The notes: generated by a model not told the origin, from the letters alone. DNA of 37,755 bases from Acidimicrobiales bacterium (GCA_012513855.1 JAAZBK010000305.1:1-37755), one strand, 5' to 3'; shown: positions 1 through 9,290, counted from the first letter of the stretch. A program made the numbers and translations.

Positions 1-37
1 ATGAGCCGAGTGCTCTGACCAACTGAGCTACGCCGCC
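1..37 (-). tRNA. tRNA-Met (CAT), partial, runs off window start
   Basis: Minus strand GGCGGCGTAGCTCAGTTGGTCAGAGCACTCGGCTCAT: acceptor 5' strand, D-arm, and anticodon CAT at the window edge. Confidence 0.85.
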
Positions 38-54
38 AGGGGACTGGCATTGCG

Positions 55-127
55 AGCCTCCTGTGGGAATCGAACCCACGACCTCTTCCTTACCATGGAA
101 GCGCTCTGCCGACTGAGCTAAGGAGGC
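55..127 (-). tRNA. tRNA-Thr (GGT)
   Basis: Minus strand GCCTCCTTAGCTCAG...CTTCC ATGGTAA GGAAG...GTGGGTTCGATTCCCAC AGGAGGC: full cloverleaf, acceptor stem pairs, anticodon GGT, CCA not encoded. Confidence 0.95.
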
Positions 128-393
128 GTGACCCGAGCGCTCGGGGAGCGAACGGAGCCGGCTCGGTAGCATAGCGAGCACTGCCGCAGAAGACGAAAGC
201 GAAACCGGACGAGACCGGCGACGCCGTCGGACCGCCGCTCCCGGCCGCCGGACCCAGGTTCCCGCCGGCCGCACCGAGCGGCCCACTGCCCTGTGGACAA
301 CACCGGTTCACAGGCCAGAAGCGCAGGTCGCTCATGGGTCATCGGGCCCAAGAAGCGCTCAAGAACCGGCCCGCGCGAACCGATAGGTGAAAC

Positions 394-1791
394 GTGCGCC
401 TCTCCCGCCTCATCATCGAGGGCAACCAGAACCGGGTCTCGCTCACCTTGCACCCGAAGTTGACGGTGGTCGCTGGCGTTCCGGGGCCTGTGCGGGCGCA
501 CCTGGTCGACGAGATCCTCGGCGGGTTCACCAGCGCCCGGTCCGGGGTCCACCTCGAGATGGTCAACGGCAGCGGGCGACGAATCACCGTGGTGCGCCCC
601 ACCGACGCACCCCACCGCGTCACCGCACCCGACGAGAAGATCGACCTGACCGAGGACTTCCGCGACAGCGCGGGGCGGACCGACGTCCTGGCCCGCTACG
701 GCATCGACAGCGCATCGGCTCACCGCGTCCTCCACGTGGGGCCGGAGGCCGTCCGCCACGTGACGGTCGACGACGCCGACATCGCCCGCCTGTCCTGCCT
801 CGACCAGTCGGCCCTGTGGTCCATGGCTGCCCGGGTCCAGGTGACCCAGGCCGAGTTCCAGACCCTCAGCGACGAGATCGCCAGGTGCGACGACTCCGAC
901 GCCGAGGCCGTCGCCACCATCGAGAAGCGTCACCAGAGCGTCGAGGCTGCTGTCGAGAGCCAGCAGGAGACCGAGACCCACCTCATCCGCATCGCCCTCC
1001 TGGCCCTCCTGGTGGCGCTGCCTGCGTCGGTGAAGAGCACCAACGCCGGTCTGCCGCTCATCGCCATCGCGGCAGCAGCGGTGGCGGCCGCGCTCTTCTT
1101 CCGGGCCCGGGTCGAGGCGGCCCGCCGCAGCGAACGATCCGCGCTGGCGTCGTCGGGCGATGGGTCCTACCTCGGCTTCGTGGTCAAGCAGGTCGATGGC
1201 CTCATGGAGGACACCGACAAGCGCCGACGTCTCACCAGCGTGGCCGCCGACCACCGCAACGCCGCCATCGCCTGGACCCGCCTCGCCGGCGACGTGACGG
1301 TGGAGTGGGCGCTCGAGCACCAGCCCGAGATCGATGCGGCAGCCCGACTGCGACACCAGATCGCCGCGTTCGACACCACCGGCGACATCTCTCCCGACAT
1401 GAACGAGCGGACCGCCGCCACGGCCCGCACCGTGCTCGGCCAGATGACGAACCTGCGCAGGATCGGCTACGGCGCCGAGAGCTTCCCGCTGCTCCTGGAC
1501 GATCCGTTCACCGAACTGGAACCTGCGTCCCGTCGAGCGCTGCTGGAGCTGATCAGCCGTTCGGCCGGTTCTCCCCAGGTGATCCTCCTCACCGAACAGG
1601 CCGACGTGGCCGACTGGGCCCGAGCCCAGTCCCACACCGGCGACGTGGCCCTCCTGGAGCCGCTCGGTCCCACCGCCCCACCCGGGCGCCAGGTTCCGGA
1701 CCACCAGCAGGCACCGGTGGAGAGCGGAGTCGCCGAGGAGCCCCGCGACACCTATCGCGGCTACGGCGGCGCCAGGAGCCTCGCCGGCTGA
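394..1791 (+). CDS. Degenerate SMC/ABC-like ATPase-related protein with central transmembrane segment
   Basis: N-terminus MRLSRLIIEG...LTVVAGVPGPVRAHLVDEIL resembles a RecF/SMC N-terminus; C-terminal SFPLLLDDPFTELEPASRRALLELI resembles Walker B/D-loop; hydrophobic hairpin IALLALLVALPAS...LPLIAIAAAAVAAALFF in the middle. Confidence 0.6.
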   Translation: MRLSRLIIEGNQNRVSLTLHPKLTVVAGVPGPVRAHLVDEILGGFTSARSGVHLEMVNGSGRRITVVRPTDAPHRVTAPDEKIDLTEDFRDSAGRTDVLARYGIDSASAHRVLHVGPEAVRHVTVDDADIARLSCLDQSALWSMAARVQVTQAEFQTLSDEIARCDDSDAEAVATIEKRHQSVEAAVESQQETETHLIRIALLALLVALPASVKSTNAGLPLIAIAAAAVAAALFFRARVEAARRSERSALASSGDGSYLGFVVKQVDGLMEDTDKRRRLTSVAADHRNAAIAWTRLAGDVTVEWALEHQPEIDAAARLRHQIAAFDTTGDISPDMNERTAATARTVLGQMTNLRRIGYGAESFPLLLDDPFTELEPASRRALLELISRSAGSPQVILLTEQADVADWARAQSHTGDVALLEPLGPTAPPGRQVPDHQQAPVESGVAEEPRDTYRGYGGARSLAG

Positions 1792-1842
1792 GCCATCCAG
1801 CTTCGTGCCACCACGGACGAGGCGCTACATTGATCGATTCCT

Positions 1843-1927
1843 GGGTCGGTGCCCGAGTGGCCAAAGGGAACGGGCTGTAAACCCGTCGGCTATGCCTACG
1901 TTGGTTCAAATCCAACCCGGCCCACCA
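1843..1927 (+). tRNA. tRNA-Tyr (GTA), class II long variable arm, CCA encoded
   Basis: GGGTCGG acceptor pairs CCGGCCC; anticodon stem ACGGG/CCCGT around CTGTAAA; T-arm GTTGGTTCAAATCCAAC; ends ACCA. Confidence 0.95.
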
Positions 1928-1928
1928 A

Positions 1929-1962
1929 CGTACGAGCCCCTGCTACGGCAGGGGCTCGTACG
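1929..1962 (+). terminator. Hairpin downstream of tRNA-Tyr, likely terminator or processing hairpin
   Basis: Perfect 15-bp inverted repeat CGTACGAGCCCCTGC-TACG-GCAGGGGCTCGTACG; no T-tract. Confidence 0.7.
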
Positions 1963-2028
1963 CGTCGTCGCCACGATCCGGCGTTCGATCAGGGCAGAGG
2001 GCGGTCCGGGTTCGTTAACCTCCCGGGC

Positions 2029-2517
2029 ATGCCCAGCTTCGATGTGGTTTCCGAGGTCGACATGCAGGAGGTCCGCAACGCTGTGGACCAGGCGGCGCGG
2101 GAGCTGTCCACCAGGTACGACTTCAAGGGCACCAACTCCTCGATCGAGCTCGGCGACGACGAGATCAAGATGGCCACCGCGTCCGAGGACCGCCTCGTCG
2201 CCCTCCGCACCATGTTGGAGGAGAAGCTGGTGAGGCGGAAGGTCTCGCTCAAGTCGATCGACTACGGCAAGGTCGAGGAGGCGTCGGGCGCCACGGTCCG
2301 CCAGAGCGCGGCGATCGTGGCCGGCATCTCCTCCGACAAGGCCCGTGAGCTGAACAAGTTCATCAAGGACCTCAAGCTCAAGGGCATCCAGTCACAGGCC
2401 CAGGGCGACCAGCTGCGGGTGAACGGCAAGAAGCGCGACGACCTCCAGGCGGTGATCGCCAAGTTGAAGGAAGCCGACCTGGGGATCCCGCTCCAGTTCA
2501 ACAACTTCCGCGACTAG
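2029..2517 (+). CDS. yajQ: YajQ family nucleotide-binding protein
   Basis: MPSFDVVSEVDMQEVRNAVDQAARELSTRYDFKGT...IKDLKLKGIQSQAQGDQLRVNGKKRDDLQAVIA...LQFNNFRD is characteristic of YajQ. Confidence 0.95.
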   Translation: MPSFDVVSEVDMQEVRNAVDQAARELSTRYDFKGTNSSIELGDDEIKMATASEDRLVALRTMLEEKLVRRKVSLKSIDYGKVEEASGATVRQSAAIVAGISSDKARELNKFIKDLKLKGIQSQAQGDQLRVNGKKRDDLQAVIAKLKEADLGIPLQFNNFRD

Positions 2518-2535
2518 GCCGCCGAAGGCGTGTGG

Positions 2536-3384
2536 CTACAGCCAGTCGCCGTTGCGGAGCCTCGCCACCCGGTCCTCCATCGGCGGGTGGGTGGTGAACA
2601 GGCTCTTGAACTGCATCTGCTGCCCGTTGAACGGGTTGGCGATGTAGGCGCCGGCCTGGACCGGGTCGACGCTGCTCGGGACCATGCGGGTGCCACGGTC
2701 GAGCTTCTCCAGGGCGCTGGCCAGCGCCACACCCGAGCCGAGCAGCCTGGCGCCACGACGGTCGGCCTCGTACTCGCGGCTCCGGCTGAGCGCCATCTGC
2801 AGCATCATCGCCGCGATGGGGGCCAGGATCACCAGGGCCAGGGTGCCGAGCGGGTTCTGGTCTCGGTCCCGGCCCCCGCCTCCGAACATGGCGCCCCACA
2901 TGGCCATGCGCGCCATGAGCGTGATTCCCATTGCGACGGCGGCAGCAACCGAGCTGATGAGGATGTCGCGGTTGCGCACGTGGCTGATCTCGTGCGCCAG
3001 CACTCCCTGGAGCTCCTCCCAGGACAAGATGTCGAGGATGCCCTGGTTCACGCAGACCGCGGCGTGCTTCGGGTTGCGGCCGGTGGCGAACGCGTTGGGC
3101 TGGGGATCCGGCGAGACGTAGAGGCGCGGCATCGGGATCTCGGCCTTCATCGAGAGGTCCCGCATGATGGCGTGGTAGCGCGGCATCTGCTGCTCGGTGA
3201 CCTCGACCGCCCGGGCCGACCGGATTGCGAGCTTGTCGCTGAACCAGTACGAACCACCGACGAACACGAGGCCGATCACCATGCCGATGGCCGCGCCGCC
3301 GGAGCCCCTGAGAGACCCGCCGATGGCTATGAGCAGGCCGCCGATGCCGGCCAGGAGGACCGCTGTCTTGAGGTTGTTCTTCAT
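2536..3384 (-). CDS. htpX: HtpX-like M48 zinc metalloprotease
   Basis: HEISH zinc motif in GVLAHEISHVRNRDILISS, EYEADRRGA motif, N-terminal TM segments; start at MKNNLKTAVLL. Confidence 0.92.
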   Translation of the reverse strand: MKNNLKTAVLLAGIGGLLIAIGGSLRGSGGAAIGMVIGLVFVGGSYWFSDKLAIRSARAVEVTEQQMPRYHAIMRDLSMKAEIPMPRLYVSPDPQPNAFATGRNPKHAAVCVNQGILDILSWEELQGVLAHEISHVRNRDILISSVAAAVAMGITLMARMAMWGAMFGGGGRDRDQNPLGTLALVILAPIAAMMLQMALSRSREYEADRRGARLLGSGVALASALEKLDRGTRMVPSSVDPVQAGAYIANPFNGQQMQFKSLFTTHPPMEDRVARLRNGDWL

Positions 3385-3508
3385 GGTTCGCTTCGAGGGT
3401 CTGGAGTGCCCCCGTCCCACACCGCACGCTACCGCCGCCAGCCGAAACCTGATCTAAGTAGGTGAGGCGATGGGCGAGCCGACCAGAGTCCTGAGAACCC
3501 GGAGGACC

Positions 3509-3540
3509 AGACGGGGCCGGGCGTGGTGCCCGGCCCGTCT
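3509..3540 (-). terminator. Hairpin downstream of the RCC1-like gene
   Basis: AGACGGGGCCGGGC-GTGGT-GCCCGGCCCGTCT, 13-bp stem with a 1-nt bulge, 27 nt past the stop at 3567. Confidence 0.55.
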
Positions 3541-3566
3541 GCGCCCGCCCGACCCCTGGTGAACGG

Positions 3567-6356
3567 TCAGCCCAGGTCCACGTCTATCCCGACCACGTCC
3601 GCGTCGACGTCGATGACCACCGCTACGAGACGGCTCGGGCCGCCGTGCCACGACCTGTCCAGCCCCGACCCCGCCGGCGGGTCCACCAACAGGTGGTACT
3701 CACCTGCCGGTAACGGCCCCGCATCGAAGGTCCCATCGGCCGAGGTGACCACGGTCGCCGCAGCGAACCAGTTGGTCGACTTCTCGAACACGTGGACCGT
3801 CGCGCCCTCGAGCCGTGCTCCCCCGAGGCCGGCCACGGTGCCGGCCAGCCTGTAACCAGGCTCCATCACCACCGGATCCATCGTGCCCGCACCCTCGCTG
3901 ACCACCACTCCGGTGACCATCTCGACCAACGCGTTCACACCCGCAGGCCCGACCACCAACGCCGTGTACGTGCCATCGGGCAGCTCAGCCGAGAACGCAC
4001 CGTCGGCATCGGTGGCGGCACCTCCGGTCGGTGTCCAGAAGGTGTCGCCCGGGGCGTACAAGAGCACCAGAGCGCCCGCCAGGGGACCCTCCACCGAGTG
4101 GCTCACCGAACCGGTGAGCGCCGGGGTCGCGTCGGCGACCTCGATCTCGACGATCCGGAAGTCCGACACCGGTCCGGTCGATCGGGCCTCGACCTCGAAG
4201 CTGTACGTACCAGCGATGTTCGGCATCCCGGACAAGAGTCCATCCGACGACAACGACAGGCCCGGCGGCAGATCACCATCGGACACCACGAAGCTGCCAT
4301 CACCCAGGTACGACGCCGAGATCTGGTGCGACACGCTCGAACCCAGGGTCAGCGACGAGGGCGGAAGAGACCCGAGCACCGGGCCAGACCGGCCATCGTC
4401 CGTGCTGCCCCAGCAGTCGATCCGCCCATCAGGGCGCAGACCACACGCATAGTCCTCGCCAGCCGCCACCGCCGCGAACGACACGTCGGGCGTCGAACCG
4501 AACGAGGGGGTATCGCCCCAGCACGCCACGCCCCCGGCAGCGAGGAACCCGCAGGTGAAGTCGAGCTGAGAGCTGAGGGAGTCGAACTCGAGCGCCGGCG
4601 GTGACGTCCGTCCACTGCCGGGGTCACCCCAGCAGATCACGGTGCGGTCGGCACGGATCGCACACGAATGACCGGCGCCAGCGGTCACCGAACGGTAGCC
4701 ACCAGAGGTGGGCGCGTCGCTCACCTGCCCGTTGTTGTCGTTGCCCCAGCACGTGACCGAGCCGGTCGTCGAGACGGCACAGACGTGGTTCTGTTCGATG
4801 CTGACATCGACGTAGGACCCGGCCGGCTCGTTCGTGGTCTGGCCGTATTGGTTCCGGCCCCAGCAGTCGATGGATCCGTCGAGGGCGATGCCACAGGCCG
4901 TGAAGGCACCCACGGAGACCTTGGCGAAGGTGGTCGAGGGAGCCAAGGCCACCGCCTCGCTGGACGATTTCCCCCAGCAGGTCACCGCACCGCTGACCGG
5001 CAGCGCGCAGCTGTAGCCGTAGCCGGTGGCCACCTGGGTGAACGATCCCGCGGGTGGAGTCGCCTCACCCGCGGTGTCGTTGCCCCAGCACGAGAGCGAC
5101 TGGTCCGGTTGCACGGCGCAGCCATGACTGGTCCCGGCATCCAACGGCGGCAGCGACAACGGAGGCGCCACCACCTCGATCTCGACGATCCGGAAATCCG
5201 ACACCGGTCCGGTCGTTCGAGCCTCGACCTCGAAGCTGTAGGCGCCGAGCGCGGTGGGAGAACCGGACAGCAGGCCGTCGGACGACAGCGTGAGGCCAGG
5301 CGGCAGGCCACCATCGGAGACCACGAAGCCGCCATCACCCAGGTGAGACGCCGAGATCGGGTGCGAGACGCTCGCACCGATCAGCAACGAAGCGGGCGGA
5401 AGGGATCCGATGACCGGGCCGCTCTCACCGCCCGATGACCTTCCCCAGCAGTCGATCCGGCCATCGCCACGGATGCCGCACGAACTGCGGTAGCCGGCCA
5501 CCACCGTGGAGAAGGTGCCCGGGGGCGGCGACGACTTTCCTTCATCGTGGCTTCCCCAGCAGAGGGCGGATGCGTCGGTGAGCAGCCCACAGGTGTGGAG
5601 ACCTCCCGCGCTGACCTCGGAGAAGGTCACCGGCGGGACGTTCGACTGTCCGAACGAGTTGCCGCCCCAACACGACGCCGATCCACTGCTATCCAACGCA
5701 CACATGTGGTAGTCGCCTGCCGTCACGGCTGTGAACCCTCCCCCCACCGGTGCTCCGCTCACGACGCCGTTGGCGTCCTGGCCCCAGCAGGCGAGTGAAC
5801 CGCTCGTCGAGAGCGCGCACGCATGACGCCCGTCGGTGGCTACCGAGGCGAACGAGCCAGAAGGCGCCTGGCTGACGATTCCGTCTTCGTCGCTTCCCCA
5901 ACAGCGCACCTCGCCATCAGTGGCACCGATGGCACAAGCGTTGTGGTAGCCCGTCGACACGTGCACGAACGATCCCGCCGGAGGAGAGGTCCTCCCGTCC
6001 TGGCCCTGCCCCCAGCAGGCCAGGCTCTGGTCGGTCTTCAAACCGCAGGTGAAATCGGTTCCGGTCGCCAACTGGGTGAACGACCCGTTGGGAGGGGTGC
6101 CCTGCCCGTCGACGTCCGAACCCCAGCACGACACCGACTGGTCCGACATCACGGCGCAACCGTGCTTGGTTCCAACGTCGAGCGATGACACCTCGACCAC
6201 CTCGTCGGCGGCGGATGGTGGTGCGAAGGTGAGGATCGCGGGTAGGCCCACCACCGCCATCAGCGCCACCACGACCGCCAGAACCGACCGGCGCCGCCGA
6301 CCTTCGCCCGGTGGGCCAGCCGTCTCCCCACCGCTCCTTGCCCGTCTCGCATCCAT
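3567..6356 (-). CDS. Secreted RCC1-like double beta-propeller protein with two Ig-like domains and C-terminal carboxypeptidase-regulatory-like repeats
   Basis: Signal sequence RRRRSVLAVVVALMAVVGLPAILTFAPPSAADEV; 14 C-x(9-11)-CWG repeats; two LPPGLxLSSDGLLSGxP...YSFEVEAR Ig-like segments; two SG-type repeats (DGAFSAELPDGTYTALV, DGTFDAGPLPAGEYHLLV). Confidence 0.85.
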   Translation of the reverse strand: MDARRARSGGETAGPPGEGRRRRSVLAVVVALMAVVGLPAILTFAPPSAADEVVEVSSLDVGTKHGCAVMSDQSVSCWGSDVDGQGTPPNGSFTQLATGTDFTCGLKTDQSLACWGQGQDGRTSPPAGSFVHVSTGYHNACAIGATDGEVRCWGSDEDGIVSQAPSGSFASVATDGRHACALSTSGSLACWGQDANGVVSGAPVGGGFTAVTAGDYHMCALDSSGSASCWGGNSFGQSNVPPVTFSEVSAGGLHTCGLLTDASALCWGSHDEGKSSPPPGTFSTVVAGYRSSCGIRGDGRIDCWGRSSGGESGPVIGSLPPASLLIGASVSHPISASHLGDGGFVVSDGGLPPGLTLSSDGLLSGSPTALGAYSFEVEARTTGPVSDFRIVEIEVVAPPLSLPPLDAGTSHGCAVQPDQSLSCWGNDTAGEATPPAGSFTQVATGYGYSCALPVSGAVTCWGKSSSEAVALAPSTTFAKVSVGAFTACGIALDGSIDCWGRNQYGQTTNEPAGSYVDVSIEQNHVCAVSTTGSVTCWGNDNNGQVSDAPTSGGYRSVTAGAGHSCAIRADRTVICWGDPGSGRTSPPALEFDSLSSQLDFTCGFLAAGGVACWGDTPSFGSTPDVSFAAVAAGEDYACGLRPDGRIDCWGSTDDGRSGPVLGSLPPSSLTLGSSVSHQISASYLGDGSFVVSDGDLPPGLSLSSDGLLSGMPNIAGTYSFEVEARSTGPVSDFRIVEIEVADATPALTGSVSHSVEGPLAGALVLLYAPGDTFWTPTGGAATDADGAFSAELPDGTYTALVVGPAGVNALVEMVTGVVVSEGAGTMDPVVMEPGYRLAGTVAGLGGARLEGATVHVFEKSTNWFAAATVVTSADGTFDAGPLPAGEYHLLVDPPAGSGLDRSWHGGPSRLVAVVIDVDADVVGIDVDLG

Positions 6357-6390
6357 GGCTCCAACCTCTCCTCGTCGGTCTCGATCTGGT

Positions 6391-6458
6391 GCCAGGGGTG
6401 CTGCACCGTCTCCAACACCGAGACGAGACCCGGCGAGGGCCGCTACGGCACCCCTGGC
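6391..6458 (-). promoter_or_regulatory. Structured leader/terminator candidate between the LuxR gene and the RCC1-like gene
   Basis: Perfect 11-bp inverted repeat GCCAGGGGTGC (6391-6401)/GCACCCCTGGC (6448-6458) enclosing hairpin GTCTC-CAACACC-GAGAC (6408-6424). Confidence 0.45.
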
Positions 6459-6563
6459 CCCGCCACCGTGAACCACTTGGCACCCGGGCCGCATCGGGGG
6501 ATCCCGCCAACCTTCAGCTGGCCCTCCACCGGATCGGGTGTCGGTTTCCCGCCAAAGCCCAGG

Positions 6564-9287
6564 TCAACCCATGTGGTTGCGGAGACCCCACGCCACCGCC
6601 GCCGCCCGGTTGGCGGTTCCGGTCTTGGAGAAGACGTTGGAGAGGTGTCGCTCCACCGTTCGCACGCTGACGTTGAGCGCGCCGGCGATGGCCGCGTTGG
6701 CCTCGCCGGCGATGACGTGCTCCAGGACGGCTCTCTCGCGTTCGCTCAGCACCCCGACTTCCGCTGCGGCGCTGGCCGGAGCGTCGCTGAGCGATGCGAG
6801 CAGCGGGGTTCGGGCTCCTTCGAGCCGCGCAGCCAGGTCTCGGGCTCGGGCTTCGATCACCGACGCATCGAGGTCGGCACCAGAACCCGATCCGGACCCA
6901 TCGGCATCGGCGGTGGCTCGGGCGGCGTGGACCAGCACCTCGGCGGCGAGCAAGCCGGCGCCTGAGCTCTCGAAGGCGTCGGCCACCGCCAGGAGACCCG
7001 ATGCATCGCGATCGCGCCAGGCCACCGCGTGATCCCTGAGCAGGGCAGGGAGGGCAGATTCGACATCGGCGGCGAGATCGGTGAGCAGCGGTGCGAGCGG
7101 TGCCGGATCAGCACCGAGCCGCATCGCCAGGTGGAGGAGCATGGCCCGGTGCACGCGCAGCTCGGGAAGCTGATCGGCCGCACGGAGCGCTCGCCGACAG
7201 CCGATCTCGACCTGCCCGGCCGCCACGTCGATGAACACGTCGGCCGACGCGAAGTCGAGCGCCTGGCGGGCGGGGATCGTGCCACCCGCCAGGTCGACAG
7301 CTTCGTCACGGGTGACCCGGGCCCGGTCGACCGCGCCCATCAAGGCCTCGGCGCGTGCCAGCAGCGCGAGCGCCCAGGGCAGCATCCGGCCACCGTCGGT
7401 TCGACGCAGCGCCGCGCACGCGTCGAGCAGTCGTCGACGAGCGGACACCGGAGCACCGGCCAGCAGGTGGGTGGCCCCGAGGCTCAGGGCCACCATGCCG
7501 CGGGTGGCGTTGTCGACGCTGGCGTGGAGATCGGCGTGGATGCGTTCGAGGTAGGCACCAAGGTCGCCGGGCCGACCATCGAGGAACGAGCGTTGGATCG
7601 CGGCGAGGTCGGCGATCGGTCCGGCCGCGGCCACCTCGGGGTCACCGGTCTCGGCCAGCGTCCTCAGCACGTTGCCCCAGCGACGGGCCTCGAGGGTCTG
7701 GCCCGACAGGGTCAACGCCTCCACCATGGGGGCCAGCGCCAGGTAGAGCGCGAGCGCGAGTGCGTCGGTGTCGTCGGCCACCGGTCGGGACCACGTCAGA
7801 GCCTCTTCCAGGCGTCCGGCCTCGACGGCGAGGTGGGCCCTGATCCCGGGCACCACCTGGAGGGCCCGCTGGTCTGACACGGAGCGCTCGAAGCGGTCGA
7901 CCGCCGCGGCCGCGGCCTCGGGCCGGTCCAGACCGTAGAAGAGGGCCACGAACCGGCGATGCAGGTAGAGCTGACGGACCCGAGGATCGCTGCTGGACAT
8001 CAGCGATCCCTCGGCTTCGGCCAGGACCTCCTCGGCATCGTCGAAGGCGTTCCGTGCCAGGAGGGCCGCGGCCACCTCCAGGGCAGCGCGGGCGTCACCG
8101 CCCCGGTCGAGCGCAGCCCGGCCCAGTCGCTCCGCTTCGTCGGGGGCGAAGCGCTGGTTGGCCAGGGCCGCTGCTTCGATCAGGTCCTCGGGGGTGGTCT
8201 CGCCGCCGCCCTGGAGCCGCCACGACACCACCCTCAGCCGATCGTCGGCGGACAAGTGACCCTGGTCCTCGTAGGCGTCGGCCAACCGGCGGAGCAGCGA
8301 CCGGCGCTCGAAGGTGCCCATCCGACCGAGAATGGCCTCGCCGTGGAGCGGGTGCGCGAGGCGGCACCACGGGCCCCCGTCGTCGTCGGTGACCTCGATC
8401 AGCCCGACGCCCTCCAACCGGACGAGGTGCTGAGGTTCGGTGAGCCGTTCAGCCACCGCCGGCGGAAGGGGTTCGGCCACCGCCACGGTGGCCAGCGCGT
8501 ACCGCTGCTCGGCGGACAGCGCCTCCAAGCGGACAGCGACCGCGTCGATCAGCCGGGGAGTGGCCATCATGGCGCCGGTCCAACGCCACGCTCCGTCGGC
8601 GACCCTCAGCGTTCCCGATTCGAGGGCCGCCAGCACCAGTTCCCGCAAGAACAGCAGGTTGCCGCCGCTGGCGCCGTGGAGGAGGCTCACCGTCCGATCC
8701 GCCACGTCGCCCTCGAGCACAGCGGACAGCAGCGAGCGCACCTGGTGCTGGCTCACGGGCGCCAGGTCGATCCTTCGGCCCGTGCCCTCCTTCCACAGCG
8801 CCGACACCGGCTCGGGGACCGGCTCACCGGAACGGACGGTGGCCACCACCCGGACGGTCCCCGTGAGCACGAGGTGCAGCAGCAGCGAGGCGCTGGCCAG
8901 GTCCAGGTGCTGGGCGTCGTCGACGGCCAGCACCATGGGCCGGCCGGCGGCCCGGATCCTTATGTCGTTCTCTGCCGCGGCCATCAGCGACGACACGTCG
9001 GGCTGGCTCCCGGCGGCCACACCCGGCGCGATGCGGGCCAGTGCCGCGTAGGGAAGATCGGCGCTGGCCCTCGAGCCGAGCACGGTCTCGACCAGGACGC
9101 TGTCGGAGACCTTCGATGCAGCAGCGCGCACCAGGCGGGTCTTTCCGACACCGGCCGCACCGCCGATCACCAGACTCCGTGCAGCGTCGGCCGCGACCGG
9201 CTCCGTCATCCACGAAGCCAGGTTCGCCAGCTCGATGTCTCTGGCCACGAACGGCCAGGGGTCGTGGGTCTGTGACGGTGCCGGCAT
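6564..9287 (-). CDS. LAL-type LuxR family transcriptional regulator (AAA ATPase + HTH)
   Basis: Walker A GGAAGVGKTRLVRA near the N-terminus; C-terminal LSERERAVLEHVIAGEANAAIAGALNVSVRTVERHLSNVFSKTGTANRAAA LuxR HTH. Confidence 0.92.
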   Translation of the reverse strand: MPAPSQTHDPWPFVARDIELANLASWMTEPVAADAARSLVIGGAAGVGKTRLVRAAASKVSDSVLVETVLGSRASADLPYAALARIAPGVAAGSQPDVSSLMAAAENDIRIRAAGRPMVLAVDDAQHLDLASASLLLHLVLTGTVRVVATVRSGEPVPEPVSALWKEGTGRRIDLAPVSQHQVRSLLSAVLEGDVADRTVSLLHGASGGNLLFLRELVLAALESGTLRVADGAWRWTGAMMATPRLIDAVAVRLEALSAEQRYALATVAVAEPLPPAVAERLTEPQHLVRLEGVGLIEVTDDDGGPWCRLAHPLHGEAILGRMGTFERRSLLRRLADAYEDQGHLSADDRLRVVSWRLQGGGETTPEDLIEAAALANQRFAPDEAERLGRAALDRGGDARAALEVAAALLARNAFDDAEEVLAEAEGSLMSSSDPRVRQLYLHRRFVALFYGLDRPEAAAAAVDRFERSVSDQRALQVVPGIRAHLAVEAGRLEEALTWSRPVADDTDALALALYLALAPMVEALTLSGQTLEARRWGNVLRTLAETGDPEVAAAGPIADLAAIQRSFLDGRPGDLGAYLERIHADLHASVDNATRGMVALSLGATHLLAGAPVSARRRLLDACAALRRTDGGRMLPWALALLARAEALMGAVDRARVTRDEAVDLAGGTIPARQALDFASADVFIDVAAGQVEIGCRRALRAADQLPELRVHRAMLLHLAMRLGADPAPLAPLLTDLAADVESALPALLRDHAVAWRDRDASGLLAVADAFESSGAGLLAAEVLVHAARATADADGSGSGSGADLDASVIEARARDLAARLEGARTPLLASLSDAPASAAAEVGVLSERERAVLEHVIAGEANAAIAGALNVSVRTVERHLSNVFSKTGTANRAAAVAWGLRNHMG

Positions 9288-9290
9288 GCC

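Noticed and set aside
1-127. tRNA-adjacent integration site of a mobile element
   Set aside because: No integrase, phage genes or duplicated tRNA 3' end found near the tRNAs
118-1704. 528-aa minus-strand ORF overlapping the SMC-like gene
   Set aside because: Low-complexity translation, no domain signal, starts in the tRNA-Thr gene; the plus-strand ORF 394-1791 has recognisable motifs
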